Shown: positions 9,205 to 18,325, counted from the stretch's first letter. The stretch is 64,000 nucleotides of DNA from Rhodothermales bacterium (GCA_017643395.1 JAEPNP010000001.1:1199806-1263805), one strand, 5' to 3'. Numbers and translations: made by a program. The notes: generated from the letters alone by a model not told the origin.

Positions 9205-9595
9205 AATTACGGGGCGTCTCGAAGAGACGTACAGATTCAAGCCTGCCGGAAGGCAGCACGTCCACCAGTCGATTCCAGATTGCTATGGCAAAGTTCTCGG
9301 TGGATGGCATGACTCCCTGCAGGAAGGGTACGTCCAGATTCAGGTTGGAGTGGTCTACGATGTCGACCACACGCTCATTCATGATGCGCTTGAGGTCCGC
9401 CAGGTCGATGACGTATCCCGTGTCGGGATGCGGCTCGCCAATTACCGTGACTTCCAGCTCATAGTTGTGTCCGTGCCAGTTCGGGCTGTTACACTTGCCG
9501 AACGTAGCCTCATTCCATTCCTGGGACTTGGCAGGGTTGTGCAACCGATGCGCCGCATTGAAATGAGCGCGACGTGTGACGCGGACAAGCGCCAT
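9182..9595 (-). CDS. 6-pyruvoyl-tetrahydropterin synthase family protein (PTPS-I type motif)
   Basis: 137 residues from the ATG at 9595. Zinc-binding histidines are in AHFNAAHRL and [10 protein letters not shown], and the catalytic Cys in [12 protein letters not shown]. The spacing Cys-x5-HGH matches true PTPS enzymes (CNNPNGHGHNY in animals), whereas QueD of the queuosine pathway typically has Cys-x3-HGH. The Asp/His part of the triad is in VDHSNLN, and the Glu is in ETPRNYVEY. It leads an overlapping operon with folE and an SDR; no queC, queE or queF neighbour is present. Dihydroneopterin triphosphate to 6-pyruvoyl-tetrahydropterin is therefore the likely reaction, with QueD-like activity as the alternative. 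Confidence 0.9.
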   Translation of the reverse strand: MALVRVTRRAHFNAAHRLHNPAKSQEWNEATFGKCNSPNWHGHNYELEVTVIGEPHPDTGYVIDLADLKRIMNERVVDIVDHSNLNLDVPFLQGVMPSTENFAIAIWNRLVDVLPSGRLESVRLFETPRNYVEYRGE

Positions 9596-9753
9596 GGGAG
9601 GTCTGTGGTGGGTTAGAAGGCGATCCTGTGACACCACCGTATAACATTTGTTCTGACAAGTGTTGCGCGCGCACGTCGTGCGGGACTGGCGCAGGTTGAG
9701 AGGCGAGGGGAGACGACGGACCTGCTATATTGATGAGCACCCACTTGAGAGCC

Positions 9754-10098
9754 ATGGCAGAAAAGACCCTGTTCCAACGCATTGAGTGCGGGGACATCCC
9801 CGGAGACATCGTCTATGAGGATGATGCCTGTTTTGCATTCCGGGACATCAATCCGCAGGCGCCGGTGCACATCCTGGTCGTGCCGCGAAAGCCGATCCCA
9901 ACGCTGGATGATCTGGAGCCTGAGGATGCCGAGACGGTGGGGCGCCTTTTTCTGGCGGCGAAGGCCATCGCCGCTCAGGAGGGTCTCGCGGGCGGCTATC
10001 GCACGGTGTTCAACTGCGGCGAGCAGGCAGGCCAGACGGTCTTTCACATCCACCTGCATCTGCTGGGTGGACGCCGTCTAGGCTGGCCTCCCGGATGA
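9754..10098 (+). CDS. HIT family nucleotide-binding protein (HinT-like)
   Basis: 114 residues from the ATG at 9754. It contains the histidine triad HIHLHLLGG near the C-terminus and the family segments DIPGDIVYEDD, AFRDINPQAPVHILVVPRKP and FNCGEQAGQTV. HinT-type members hydrolyse purine nucleoside phosphoramidates such as adenosine-5'-phosphoramidate. The stop overlaps the start of the following barrel gene by four bases (ATGA), which is an odd partner for a housekeeping hydrolase. It is divergent from the PTPS-folE set across about 158 bases. Confidence 0.95.
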   Translation: MAEKTLFQRIECGDIPGDIVYEDDACFAFRDINPQAPVHILVVPRKPIPTLDDLEPEDAETVGRLFLAAKAIAAQEGLAGGYRTVFNCGEQAGQTVFHIHLHLLGGRRLGWPPG

Positions 10099-12131
10099 CA
10101 CTGACCGGGCGGGAGGGAGCCCGGTGTTCCGGTCTCTGTGGAAGCTTCTGGTTTGCTGTATGCAGCCTGCTGCTGGCACCCCCGGTGCAGGCGCGGCAGG
10201 TCACGTATGACGCCGGTTTTGAGCGGGCCGTGAACCGGTATCGCTGGCAGGGAGCCCTGACCGCAAACCACTCATTTGGCGACTGGTCAGTAGGCGCAGT
10301 CAATCGTTACCGATCGGACGCGTTTCTATTGTTCAATGATCGACTCAGTTTTCGGGACGTAAACTCGTTGCGTGTGCAGGCGAGTCGCCCGGTCGGAGCA
10401 CGCTCTGCAGCGGTGGCACGTGTTCGGTCGGACTGGTTCAGCCTCAGTCGCGTGCTGACTCAGTCCGTGTATGGGGGGGTCTCCCTGGGTTTACCCGCCT
10501 TGACGATCACCCCTCTGGTCGGGGTGGCCATGGATCGGCGCCCCGGAGTGCGAGGCAGTGCGCAAGAGGGAGCGCCGCTGCGCAGCGACGCAGGTCCCGG
10601 AGTGGGCCTGGAGCTCTTCGTTCCAAGGCAGGAGCAGGGCGGATATACCGTGGAGTTGCAGGGTTTCGGTCTGCATGAGCGCCTCAGCCCGCGTGCTTCC
10701 ACCGCGGCCCGAATGCTGGCGTCTGCCGAGCGCTCTTTCGAGCGAACCACGCTTCGCATGGAGGCGCAAGGCGGCATGGCGCGTCGCGATGCGTATCAGG
10801 CAGCATCCTTTCTGAACCGGGATGACTCCGAGCGCGTCTCCGAATCGGTGGAGTCTACGCGGAGCGACACGCTGGGCGCCGGGCTGAGCCTGCGCGCACC
10901 GGTCGGCCGGGCGTGGAGGCTGAACGGAGGCGTTCGCTTCGATGCGAACAATCGGCGCGTGCGTACCCTGCGGTCGCCCGAGGGCGCGCTCTTTTTTGAC
11001 TCCGACTTCAGGCGTCGCACGGTCGATGCCGACGCGGGAGTGACCTTCGAACAGGGATCGACCATGTTCAGGATCGCCCTGCAGGGAGGCGCCGAGATCG
11101 AGCGTCGCGTGCTGGCGAACGAGGGAGACCTACCGCCGACCCAGGCTGCCCAGAAGCGGGACCTGCTCCGCCAGGCGGACTACGATCGCGGATTCATGAC
11201 GGTGCAGACGGCATTTCGTATGCCGCTCAAGGGTCGAACCATGCTGGCCGGTGATGTGTCGGCGAATGCCATTCGTCACGACACGCCCATCATCAACCCT
11301 GACGACCGGGACGAGATCTTTTTCAACGGTCGGCTGGCGCTCCTGTATCGTCCCTCCCGTACGCTGGAAGCAGACGTACAGCTGTTCGGCTCCCACTACC
11401 ACACCGTCTATTTGAAGTCGGCCCGATCTGCCGAAAACAACGTGCAGCAGGGACTGCGGCTGCGGCCGGCTGTGCGATGGCGTCCGCGGGACGGGACAAG
11501 AATCTCGCTGGGGTCCGAGGTCAGGGCCACCTACACCATCGACGACTTTGTGCTTCCGGGCCGACGGCCGGGAGATCAGGCGGCTCGCGAACTGCGACAG
11601 GATCTCGAGATCGAACATGCGCTGGCGCCGGATCTGCGTCTGCTGGCCGAGGCGCGGTTCAGCGATCTGCGTTTGGGCAGGTTCCTGAACGACACCTTTG
11701 CCGAGATCCCGTTCGATACCCTCAAAACCTATGGCGGGTGGGTGCGTCTCCAGTCCGGCTCCCGAGTCACGGCCGAAATCGGTCTCAGAGTGTTCATCCG
11801 CACGGACTACGATCGCTCGTCCACGGTGCGGTACCCGCGACTTGAAGAAGACGGATCGCCGGTGGTTGACAACGCCGGGATGCCGCTGACAACGACCATC
11901 TCCCGGCCCGGCAGAAAGCGCATCGCCCAGATTGGCCCGACCTGTGCGCTCACCTGGCCCCTTCGAAGCGGCATGCTCAGGTTTGAGGGCTGGTATACCG
12001 TGCAGCGCATTACCCGGGACCTGTACGGCGACCTGCCGGAAGCCTCGGCTGCCGCCATTCGTGAGGCCGCCCGCCTGGGCGAACGAACCATCATTCCGAA
12101 CCTTGCCCTTTCGATGCAATGGACCCTGTAA
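10095..12131 (+). CDS. Predicted outer-membrane beta-barrel protein, unknown function
   Basis: 678 residues. A signal peptide (FWFAVCSLLLAPPVQARQ) follows a short polar leader. The rest is dominated by alternating polar/hydrophobic strands with frequent Arg, Tyr and aromatic girdle residues (VGAVNRYRSDAFLLFNDRLSF, TLEADVQLFGSHYHTVYL). It ends in NLALSMQWTL, like an outer-membrane barrel. There is no plug, TonB box or peptidoglycan-binding domain that I recognise. It overlaps the HIT gene (ATGA) upstream and the coaE fusion by 13 bases downstream, so all three are likely one transcript. Function cannot be assigned. Confidence 0.75.
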   Translation: MTLTGREGARCSGLCGSFWFAVCSLLLAPPVQARQVTYDAGFERAVNRYRWQGALTANHSFGDWSVGAVNRYRSDAFLLFNDRLSFRDVNSLRVQASRPVGARSAAVARVRSDWFSLSRVLTQSVYGGVSLGLPALTITPLVGVAMDRRPGVRGSAQEGAPLRSDAGPGVGLELFVPRQEQGGYTVELQGFGLHERLSPRASTAARMLASAERSFERTTLRMEAQGGMARRDAYQAASFLNRDDSERVSESVESTRSDTLGAGLSLRAPVGRAWRLNGGVRFDANNRRVRTLRSPEGALFFDSDFRRRTVDADAGVTFEQGSTMFRIALQGGAEIERRVLANEGDLPPTQAAQKRDLLRQADYDRGFMTVQTAFRMPLKGRTMLAGDVSANAIRHDTPIINPDDRDEIFFNGRLALLYRPSRTLEADVQLFGSHYHTVYLKSARSAENNVQQGLRLRPAVRWRPRDGTRISLGSEVRATYTIDDFVLPGRRPGDQAARELRQDLEIEHALAPDLRLLAEARFSDLRLGRFLNDTFAEIPFDTLKTYGGWVRLQSGSRVTAEIGLRVFIRTDYDRSSTVRYPRLEEDGSPVVDNAGMPLTTTISRPGRKRIAQIGPTCALTWPLRSGMLRFEGWYTVQRITRDLYGDLPEASAAAIREAARLGERTIIPNLALSMQWTL

Positions 12132-13360
12132 TCGTCGGGATCACCGGAGGCATCGGCAGTGGCAAATCCACAGTGTGCGCGCTCTGGAAGCGGTGGGGCG
12201 CCCGCGTCTTTGATTCGGATGCCGTGGCCAAGCGACTGATGACCGAGGATGGTGTGCTCCGGGCCGCCATTCGAGATCTGTTCGGTCCCGAGTCATACCT
12301 GGCCGACGGTTCCCTGAATCGAGCCCACATTGCTGCCAACGTATTCGAGGACGATGAGGCACTCGCCCAACTGAACGCCCTCGTGCATCCCAGGGTATTC
12401 AGCGCGTTTCGACTGTTTGTCGAGCAGGCTGTCGCGCAGGGGGCGCGCTTGGTGGTGCGGGAGTCGGCGCTCATGCCGGAGGGACCTGCGCGTGCCGATC
12501 TGGATCGCGTAGTGGTGGTCGATGCCCCGCTGGAGCAGCGACTGCGGCGAGCCGTCGCGCGCGGAATGACTGAGGAACAGGCACGGGCCCGCATGCGGCA
12601 CCAACGCAGCGACGCTGCCTTCAGGGCCGCCGGGGATCTGGTGATTGAAAACTCCGGGACTCTGGAGCAGCTGGAGCGCGAGGCGCGTCGAGTATTCGAT
12701 ACTTTGACCGGTATGAACACGACGTCCGAAGCCCGATTCGAGCCCATTGCTCCGCGCACCGACGGCAAAGCCTGGCCGGAGCTTCATCCAGAGCTGCCGC
12801 GCTGGGGCAACGGTCTGATGCGCACCTTCGGCCGGCTCGTACTGGGTATGCTGGGCTTTCGTTTTGCCGGCAATTTCCCACCGCATCGCAAGTTTGTGCT
12901 GATCGGGGCCCCACACACCACGAACTGGGATTTCGTGCTTGGAATGGCCCTGTTGTTCGCGCTGGGACTGCGGGTCAACTGGATTGGAAAGCACACCATC
13001 TTCCGCTGGCCGTTTCGCCGGTTCATGCGATGGATGGGAGGTGTGCCGGTAGATCGCAACGAGCCGGGGGGTATCGTGGAACAGGCGGCGGCGGCGATCC
13101 GAACGGCTGATCGCATGATTGTCGGACTATCTCCCGAAGGGACGCGCAAGCTCACAGAGCGCTGGAAGACCGGCTTTTATCGCATCGCCGTGTCGGCCGA
13201 AGTTCCCATTGTACTCGGCATGATCGACTTCGCCCGCCGCGAACTGCGCATCGAAACCGTTTTCTTCCCCAGCGGCGATCTCGAGTCGGACATGGCGCTC
13301 ATTCAGGAGCGCTATCGCGGCGTCGAGGGCAAGTACCCGGAAAACTTCAACGTGCGGTAG
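12119..13360 (+). CDS. coaE: Dephospho-CoA kinase fused to PlsC-like acyltransferase
   Basis: 413 residues with two domains. Residues 1-200 are dephospho-CoA kinase, the last step of CoA synthesis: P-loop GITGGIGSGKST, DSDAVAKRLM, the ALVHPRV segment, and the RxxxQ motif MRHQRSDAAFRAAGD. Residues 230-413 look like a lysophospholipid-type acyltransferase: an HX4D motif (HTTNWD, His near residue 265), GGVPVDRNE in the substrate-binding position, and LSPEGTR near residue 337. The frame is continuous with no stop; an internal ATG (MNTTSEARF) near residue 200 could also start the second part separately. Ordinary CoaE proteins are about 200 residues, so this is a true length anomaly. It overlaps the upstream barrel gene. 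Confidence 0.88.
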   Translation: MDPVIVGITGGIGSGKSTVCALWKRWGARVFDSDAVAKRLMTEDGVLRAAIRDLFGPESYLADGSLNRAHIAANVFEDDEALAQLNALVHPRVFSAFRLFVEQAVAQGARLVVRESALMPEGPARADLDRVVVVDAPLEQRLRRAVARGMTEEQARARMRHQRSDAAFRAAGDLVIENSGTLEQLEREARRVFDTLTGMNTTSEARFEPIAPRTDGKAWPELHPELPRWGNGLMRTFGRLVLGMLGFRFAGNFPPHRKFVLIGAPHTTNWDFVLGMALLFALGLRVNWIGKHTIFRWPFRRFMRWMGGVPVDRNEPGGIVEQAAAAIRTADRMIVGLSPEGTRKLTERWKTGFYRIAVSAEVPIVLGMIDFARRELRIETVFFPSGDLESDMALIQERYRGVEGKYPENFNVR

Positions 13361-13401
13361 GACCCGGCATCCGGGCGATGTGCTCGGTGCCTCTCTCGGG
13401 C

Positions 13402-14670
13402 TCAGAGGATATGTCGCAGCACGTCCTCGTCGTGGCCGGCAACCTCATCGCCCAGAATCATGTGGCCCATGCGGTCCCGCTTGGTTTCCAGATAGCGGGC
13501 GTTGACTTCATTGGGCGCGATTTCAATCGGGACGCGCTCTACGATCTCCAGCCCGTAGCCGGACAGCGCGACCCGTTTCTGAGGATTGTTCGTCATCAGC
13601 CGGAGATTTCGGATGCCGAGGTCGCGGAGTATCTGGCAGCCCACGCCGTAGTCGCGGTGGTCCATGCGGAAGCCGAGCGCCTCGTTGGCTTCCACGGTGT
13701 CCATGCCCTCTTCCTGCAGCTTGTAAGCCCGCAGCTTGTTGATGAGTCCGATGCCGCGGCCTTCCTGTTTCATGTAGAGGACCGCTCCACGACCCTCCCG
13801 ATCCACCTGCATGAGAGCGCGGGCTAGCTGGTCTCCACAGTCGCAGCGCTTTGACCCGAAGATGTCTCCGGTGACGCACTGTGAGTGTACCCGCACCAGG
13901 ACCGGAGTGTCTTCTTCCCAGGTCCCCTTGACCAGGGCAAGGTGGTTATCGCCGGACAGCCGCTCCTCAAACGCGATCAAACGGAAGTCCCCAAATCTCG
14001 TGGGCATGTCGACTTCGACGAGACGCCGTACCAGCACCTCTGTCTGCATGCGGTAGGCGATGAGGTCCTTGATGGTAATGAGCTTCATGCCGAACCGGCG
14101 GGCCACGCCAACCAGATCGGGCACGCGGGCCATGGACCCGTCCTCATTCATGATCTCGACGAGCACGCCGGCAGGCTGGAGGCCTGCAAGTCGGGCCAGG
14201 TCTACGGCAGCCTCCGTATGACCCGCGCGGCGGAGCACGCCTCCGGGCTGCGCCCGAAGCGGGAAGACATGGCCCGGGCGCCCGAAATCGGCCGGTTTCG
14301 CGCTCTGGTCGGCCAATGCCCGAATGGTCTTCGCCCGGTCCTGCGCGGAGATGCCCGTCGTCGTGCCAATCGCGTAGTCCACCGAAACCGTGAACGCGGT
14401 GTCGTACAGGGCCGAGTTGGCATCGACCATCATGTCCAGGCCCAGCGCCACGGAGCGCTCCCTCGTGACAGGCACGCAAATGAGGCCTCTCCCATGGGTG
14501 GCCATGAAGTTGACCTGCTCCGGGGTGACCAGTTCGGCTGCGCCGACAAAATCGCCCTCGTTCTCGCGATCCTCGTCATCAACCACAACCACCAGGCGGC
14601 CGTTGCGGATATCCTCGAGGGCGGACTCGATGGAGTCGAACTGAACGTCTGAAGGAGCTTCTTTGGGCAT
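13402..14670 (-). CDS. ribBA: Bifunctional DHBP synthase / GTP cyclohydrolase II
   Basis: 422 residues from the ATG at 14670. The N-terminal half (about 1-210) is 3,4-dihydroxy-2-butanone 4-phosphate synthase, with the acidic loop [13 protein letters not shown] and the [10 protein letters not shown] and GHTEAAVDL blocks. The C-terminal half is GTP cyclohydrolase II, with zinc cysteines in [11 protein letters not shown] and the preceding CVTGDIFG, then [15 protein letters not shown]. Both entry reactions of riboflavin synthesis are thus in one chain; ribD and ribE lie 33 kb away in this window. No FMN riboswitch is apparent in the 74-base gap to the divergent aldo/keto reductase. Confidence 0.97.
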   Translation of the reverse strand: MPKEAPSDVQFDSIESALEDIRNGRLVVVVDDEDRENEGDFVGAAELVTPEQVNFMATHGRGLICVPVTRERSVALGLDMMVDANSALYDTAFTVSVDYAIGTTTGISAQDRAKTIRALADQSAKPADFGRPGHVFPLRAQPGGVLRRAGHTEAAVDLARLAGLQPAGVLVEIMNEDGSMARVPDLVGVARRFGMKLITIKDLIAYRMQTEVLVRRLVEVDMPTRFGDFRLIAFEERLSGDNHLALVKGTWEEDTPVLVRVHSQCVTGDIFGSKRCDCGDQLARALMQVDREGRGAVLYMKQEGRGIGLINKLRAYKLQEEGMDTVEANEALGFRMDHRDYGVGCQILRDLGIRNLRLMTNNPQKRVALSGYGLEIVERVPIEIAPNEVNARYLETKRDRMGHMILGDEVAGHDEDVLRHIL

Positions 14671-14744
14671 GGGTCGGGTTTTGCTCGGCGCGCTTGAACC
14701 GAGCGGCATCAGTCAGGTTCACCCGGCCGCAACCTACGCACACC

Positions 14745-15704
14745 ATGAAGACCCGAAGACTCGGCAAAACCGACCTCGAACTGACTACCGTCGGCCTGGG
14801 CACCTGGGCCATCGGCGGCCCTTGGGACTGGGGCTGGGGCCCTCAGGACGATGAGACCAGCATCCGAACCATCCATCGCGCGCTGGATCTGGGAATCAAC
14901 TGGTTGGACACCGCTCCCTGCTATGGGCTGGGCCACTCGGAGGAAGTCGTGGGGCGTGCCGTCGCCTTGCGTCGGGATGAGGTGTACATCGCCACCAAAT
15001 GCGGGCTGGTATGGGACGACCCCTCCACGCTGAAGGTGTACGGTCGGCTGACCCGGGAGTCGGTGCTGCAGGAGGCCGAGGACAGCCTGCGCCGCCTTGC
15101 AGTCGATGTGATCGATCTGTACCAGATTCACTGGCCGAATCCGGAAGAGGACATTGAGGCGGCCTGGGAGGCGATGGCCATGCTCAAGGAGCAGGGCAAG
15201 GTGCGCCACATCGGGGTCTCCAATTTCAGTGTCGCGCAGATGCGCAGGCTGCAGTCCATTCACCCCATTGCGTCGCTTCAACCACCCTATTCAATGCTCG
15301 AGCGTGGCTTTGAGGGGGAGCTGAATACATTTTGCCGCGAGCAGGGGATCGGCGTCGTGCCGTACAGTCCCATGCAGGCGGGGTTGCTCACCGGAGCGTT
15401 CAGTCAGGAACGATTGGCCGGGTTGCCTGACGATGACTGGCGGCGAAAGAACCGCCACTTCCAGGAGCCGCGCTTCTCCCGCAATCTGGACCTGGTCGGG
15501 GGGCTCAGGCCCATCGCCGACCGGCTGGGATGCACGCTGGCTCAGCTGGCCGTGGCCTGGACGCTGCGCGACGATGTGGTAACCGCGGCCATCGTGGGCG
15601 CAAGGACCTCGGACCAGATCGAGCGCACAGCACCGGCGGCGGAGGTCGTACTCGACGCGACTGCCGTGTCTGAGATCGAGATGCTGCTCTCGGAGCTGGA
15701 CTGA
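14745..15704 (+). CDS. Aldo/keto reductase
   Basis: 319 residues from the ATG at 14745, which is preferred over an upstream in-frame start with no conserved sequence. It is a TIM-barrel NADPH oxidoreductase: the catalytic tetrad is Asp in NWLDTAPCYG with Tyr in the same stretch, Lys in ATKCGL, and His in IHWPNP. GVSNFS and the C-terminal IVGARTSDQI (cofactor phosphate binding) are family marks. The fold and motifs match the general stress/YajO-like class; the substrate is unknown. It is divergent from ribBA and convergent with the flippase-like gene four bases downstream. Confidence 0.93.
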   Translation: MKTRRLGKTDLELTTVGLGTWAIGGPWDWGWGPQDDETSIRTIHRALDLGINWLDTAPCYGLGHSEEVVGRAVALRRDEVYIATKCGLVWDDPSTLKVYGRLTRESVLQEAEDSLRRLAVDVIDLYQIHWPNPEEDIEAAWEAMAMLKEQGKVRHIGVSNFSVAQMRRLQSIHPIASLQPPYSMLERGFEGELNTFCREQGIGVVPYSPMQAGLLTGAFSQERLAGLPDDDWRRKNRHFQEPRFSRNLDLVGGLRPIADRLGCTLAQLAVAWTLRDDVVTAAIVGARTSDQIERTAPAAEVVLDATAVSEIEMLLSELD

Positions 15705-15708
15705 AGCG

Positions 15709-16680
15709 TCAGGCGTTGGCCGCCGGAGGGTCCTGGCCGTCGCGACGGGAGCTGCGTAACCAGTAGAAGGCCCCCACGGCGGCCGGCACCAGCACGTTCA
15801 TGCCATAGAGCAACAGGGAGGCCTGCAAGGCCTGCTCGACAGAAAGGCCGACCGCACCGAAGGCGACAACCGAGGCGCCCTCCCGAATGCCCAGCTCGGC
15901 GAAGTTCAGGAGGGGCGCCATGAGCTTGGCGGCCAAAACCACCGTGCAGGCGGCGGCCATGGGCAGGAGACCCACCTCGGCTGGACCCGACATGGCCAAG
16001 GCTACCAGCATGAACTGGGCCACCAGCAGCAGATAGCGAGCACCGTGCCCGCCAATGAGCCGGAGGCGCTCGCCGCCCGACAGCCCGTGCAGAAACTCGA
16101 CGTGACGCTCGGCGCCAAAACGGCCGGCAATGCGCGTAGCGGCGCCTGGTGCCCAGATCAGACCGACCGCCAGTAGAGCCACGGCGATGGCAGCGCCGGC
16201 GAACAGTCCGTACGCAGTAAATCCAACGACCATCGCCGCCGGAGCGGCAATTACCAGTGGCACCGGTAGCCGAAGCACATTCTCTGCAGCAACGGCGACC
16301 GCCAGGGTGCGCCGACTCCCCCGTGGCATGAGCGTGGGTCTGGCGGCAAAGTCGCCTGCACGGGCCGGCGTCCAGATGGACACCGCCAGCGAGCCAAGCA
16401 GCGCCCGGAGACTCTCCAGGAAGCGAGCCTGCGGGTCAACGGCTCGGGCCAGTCGGCGCCAGAGTGCGGCCCCCCAGCAGACCTGAACAGGCATCAGCAG
16501 AAACGCCGGCACAACCAGGTCCCAGCTCGCAGATTGAGCAGCATCGCGCATCGCGGCGGAATCGACCGCACGCACAATCAGGACCAGCAGCGTCGTCACC
16601 GCCACCAAACGGGTGACGGGTGACTCGAAAAGTCGCAGCAGTCCGCCCAGCCACCGGGGCCGGCGCGGCTCCGCAGTCAT
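15709..16680 (-). CDS. YbhN/LPG-synthase transmembrane family protein (flippase-like)
   Basis: 323 residues with about eight hydrophobic segments, for example RLVAVTTLLVLIV, LVIAAPAAMVVGF, and SLLLYGMNVLVPAAVGAFYWL. The segment SLRALLGSLAVSIWTPARAGDFAARPTLM resembles the conserved GxxxxxxxPGGxG/D-type core of the lysylphosphatidylglycerol synthase transmembrane domain family, and NFAELGIREG resembles its second motif. These integral inner-membrane proteins are thought to move lipids or lipid-linked sugars. The start codon lies one base after the yajC stop, so it is in an operon with yajC and perhaps with the reductase upstream. The exact substrate is unknown. Confidence 0.75.
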   Translation of the reverse strand: MTAEPRRPRWLGGLLRLFESPVTRLVAVTTLLVLIVRAVDSAAMRDAAQSASWDLVVPAFLLMPVQVCWGAALWRRLARAVDPQARFLESLRALLGSLAVSIWTPARAGDFAARPTLMPRGSRRTLAVAVAAENVLRLPVPLVIAAPAAMVVGFTAYGLFAGAAIAVALLAVGLIWAPGAATRIAGRFGAERHVEFLHGLSGGERLRLIGGHGARYLLLVAQFMLVALAMSGPAEVGLLPMAAACTVVLAAKLMAPLLNFAELGIREGASVVAFGAVGLSVEQALQASLLLYGMNVLVPAAVGAFYWLRSSRRDGQDPPAANA

Positions 16681-16681
16681 G

Positions 16682-16993
16682 TCACTCCTTGCCTGCGACG
16701 TTGGAGATGGCGCTCTTTTCGACGCGCAGTTTCACGTTCGCGTCCACCTGCAGGAGCAGACTGGTTTCGTCGACCTGGGTGACGGAGCCGTGGATGCCGC
16801 CGATGGTAACGACCTTGTCGCCCTTCTTGACGGCGGAGATCATCGCCTGGCGCTTCTCTTCCTTTTTCTTCTGCGGGCGCAGCATCAGGAAGTAGATCAC
16901 CAGGAAAATGAGGATCATCGGCAACAGCATGGCAAAAGGGTTGCCTTGCTGGGCCTGGGGAGCGGCGAATGCCAGAACGGTGAGTAGCGTCAC
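16682..16993 (-). CDS. yajC: Preprotein translocase subunit YajC
   Basis: 103 residues with a GTG start at 16993. It is a single N-terminal membrane helix (FAMLLPMILIFLVIYFLML) followed directly by RPQKKKEEKRQ and then KKGDKVVTIGGIHGSVTQVDE, the diagnostic YajC pattern. It is an accessory of the SecDF-YajC complex in the inner membrane. It lies 26 bases downstream of the flavoprotein gene and one base from the flippase-like gene. Confidence 0.96.
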   Translation of the reverse strand: MTLLTVLAFAAPQAQQGNPFAMLLPMILIFLVIYFLMLRPQKKKEEKRQAMISAVKKGDKVVTIGGIHGSVTQVDETSLLLQVDANVKLRVEKSAISNVAGKE

Positions 16994-17019
16994 GTCTCTT
17001 GGGGATTAGGGGAACCGCT

Positions 17020-18249
17020 TCAGGCGGTCAGGACCCGCCAGTAGAAGCCGGGGGTTAGCAGTTTTTTGCGCTCGGACAGGTCGTCGAACATGCAGCTGAT
17101 GGCGTCAGCGAGCTCGCCAGAGCGGGACGCCTTGGCGATCACCGTGTTCAGCAGCCACTTCCAGCGGCCAAGCTTCTGCATCATGTGGCTCAGGCGGAAC
17201 TCGTTTCGCAGAATTCCCAGCACTTCCTGTTCGTAGCCTCCCAGGAAACGCGCCGAGTAGTCTCCTTTTGCGGCTGCGCGTTCCAGCCACTCGGCTGCCT
17301 TCATTCCGGAGACCATGGCATTGCCGATGCCCTCACCGGTAAACGGGTCGATCAGACTCGCCGCGTCTCCGATCAGCATCCACCCATCTCCCGCCATGGT
17401 GCGCGGTTTCGAGCCGACAGGAAGGCCCCAGCCCTTTGTAGGCGTCAGCTGCGTCGCATTCCGAAACCGCTCCCGGAAGCGCGGATGCGCGATCATCTGG
17501 TCGAGCAGGGGCTTCAGCTTGACATCGCGCTTCTTGATCTCGGCGCTCAGCATGCCCACGCCGACGTTCGCCCGGCCCTCGGCCATCGGAAAGATCCAGA
17601 AGTAACCGGGGATGACCTCATCGACAAAATGAAGCTCGATGAAGTAGCCGTCGGTGAAGCCGTCTACGTTGTCGAAATAGGCTCTCACGGCTGCCACGTA
17701 GTGCTTCTCGTCGAGCTGGTCCATGCCGAGCTCCCGGGCTACGATGGAATAGGCACCGTCAGCGCCGATGACGACCGGCGCATGGATCTCGCCGACCTGC
17801 TTGTCTTCGGTGCGATACCGTACGCCGGTCACTCGGTCGCCGTCCCGTAGGAGTCCGGTGACGCTGGTTCGGAGGCGGATCTCGGCGCCGGCATCCAGGG
17901 CGGCGTCGAACAGCACCTGATCGAACACCTCCCGTGCGCAGACAAAGCCCGGCGCGATCTTGCCGGCGAGTTGTTTTCCGAATGGGATCGACACCTGGTC
18001 GCCGTATGGGCCGCTGAACGTTACACCCCAGCTTCCAAGGCTTTCCCGAGTGCGCAGCTGGTCTTCAAGGCCGAGCTCCCGGATGGCGTCCATGCTCTTT
18101 CCGGAAATCCCGTCGCCGCAAATCTTGTCCCTTGGGAACTCACTCTTGTCGAGGACCAGGACGCGCTGCCCTTTTCGGGCAAGCAGGGCGGAGACGGTGG
18201 CACCGCCTGGGCCTGCGCCCACTACGATGGCATCGAACGATTCAACCAT
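17020..18249 (-). CDS. Geranylgeranyl reductase family FAD-dependent oxidoreductase
   Basis: 409 residues from the ATG at 18249. The FAD-binding GxGxxG (VVGAGPGGATVSALLA) is at residues 9-24, followed by VLDKSEFPRDKICGDG, the PxxKxCG-type signature of the geranylgeranyl reductase family. The second FAD block is LIGDAASLIDPFTGEGIGNAM. Members reduce isoprenoid double bonds in menaquinone, archaeal lipids, chlorophyll or carotenoid side chains. The substrate here is unknown. The gene lies directly downstream of the SRP RNA on the same strand. Confidence 0.92.
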   Translation of the reverse strand: MVESFDAIVVGAGPGGATVSALLARKGQRVLVLDKSEFPRDKICGDGISGKSMDAIRELGLEDQLRTRESLGSWGVTFSGPYGDQVSIPFGKQLAGKIAPGFVCAREVFDQVLFDAALDAGAEIRLRTSVTGLLRDGDRVTGVRYRTEDKQVGEIHAPVVIGADGAYSIVARELGMDQLDEKHYVAAVRAYFDNVDGFTDGYFIELHFVDEVIPGYFWIFPMAEGRANVGVGMLSAEIKKRDVKLKPLLDQMIAHPRFRERFRNATQLTPTKGWGLPVGSKPRTMAGDGWMLIGDAASLIDPFTGEGIGNAMVSGMKAAEWLERAAAKGDYSARFLGGYEQEVLGILRNEFRLSHMMQKLGRWKWLLNTVIAKASRSGELADAISCMFDDLSERKKLLTPGFYWRVLTA

Positions 18250-18325
18250 GAAATACTGCGACTTGATGCTTGGAGAGCAGCGAAGGATGGTGGTGGGAGC
18301 TGCTCACGGGCGCGCAAAATAATAA

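Noticed and set aside
14671..14744. FMN riboswitch before ribBA (and before ribD, 47380-47493)
   Set aside because: The conserved riboswitch core was not found on either strand in these short leaders.
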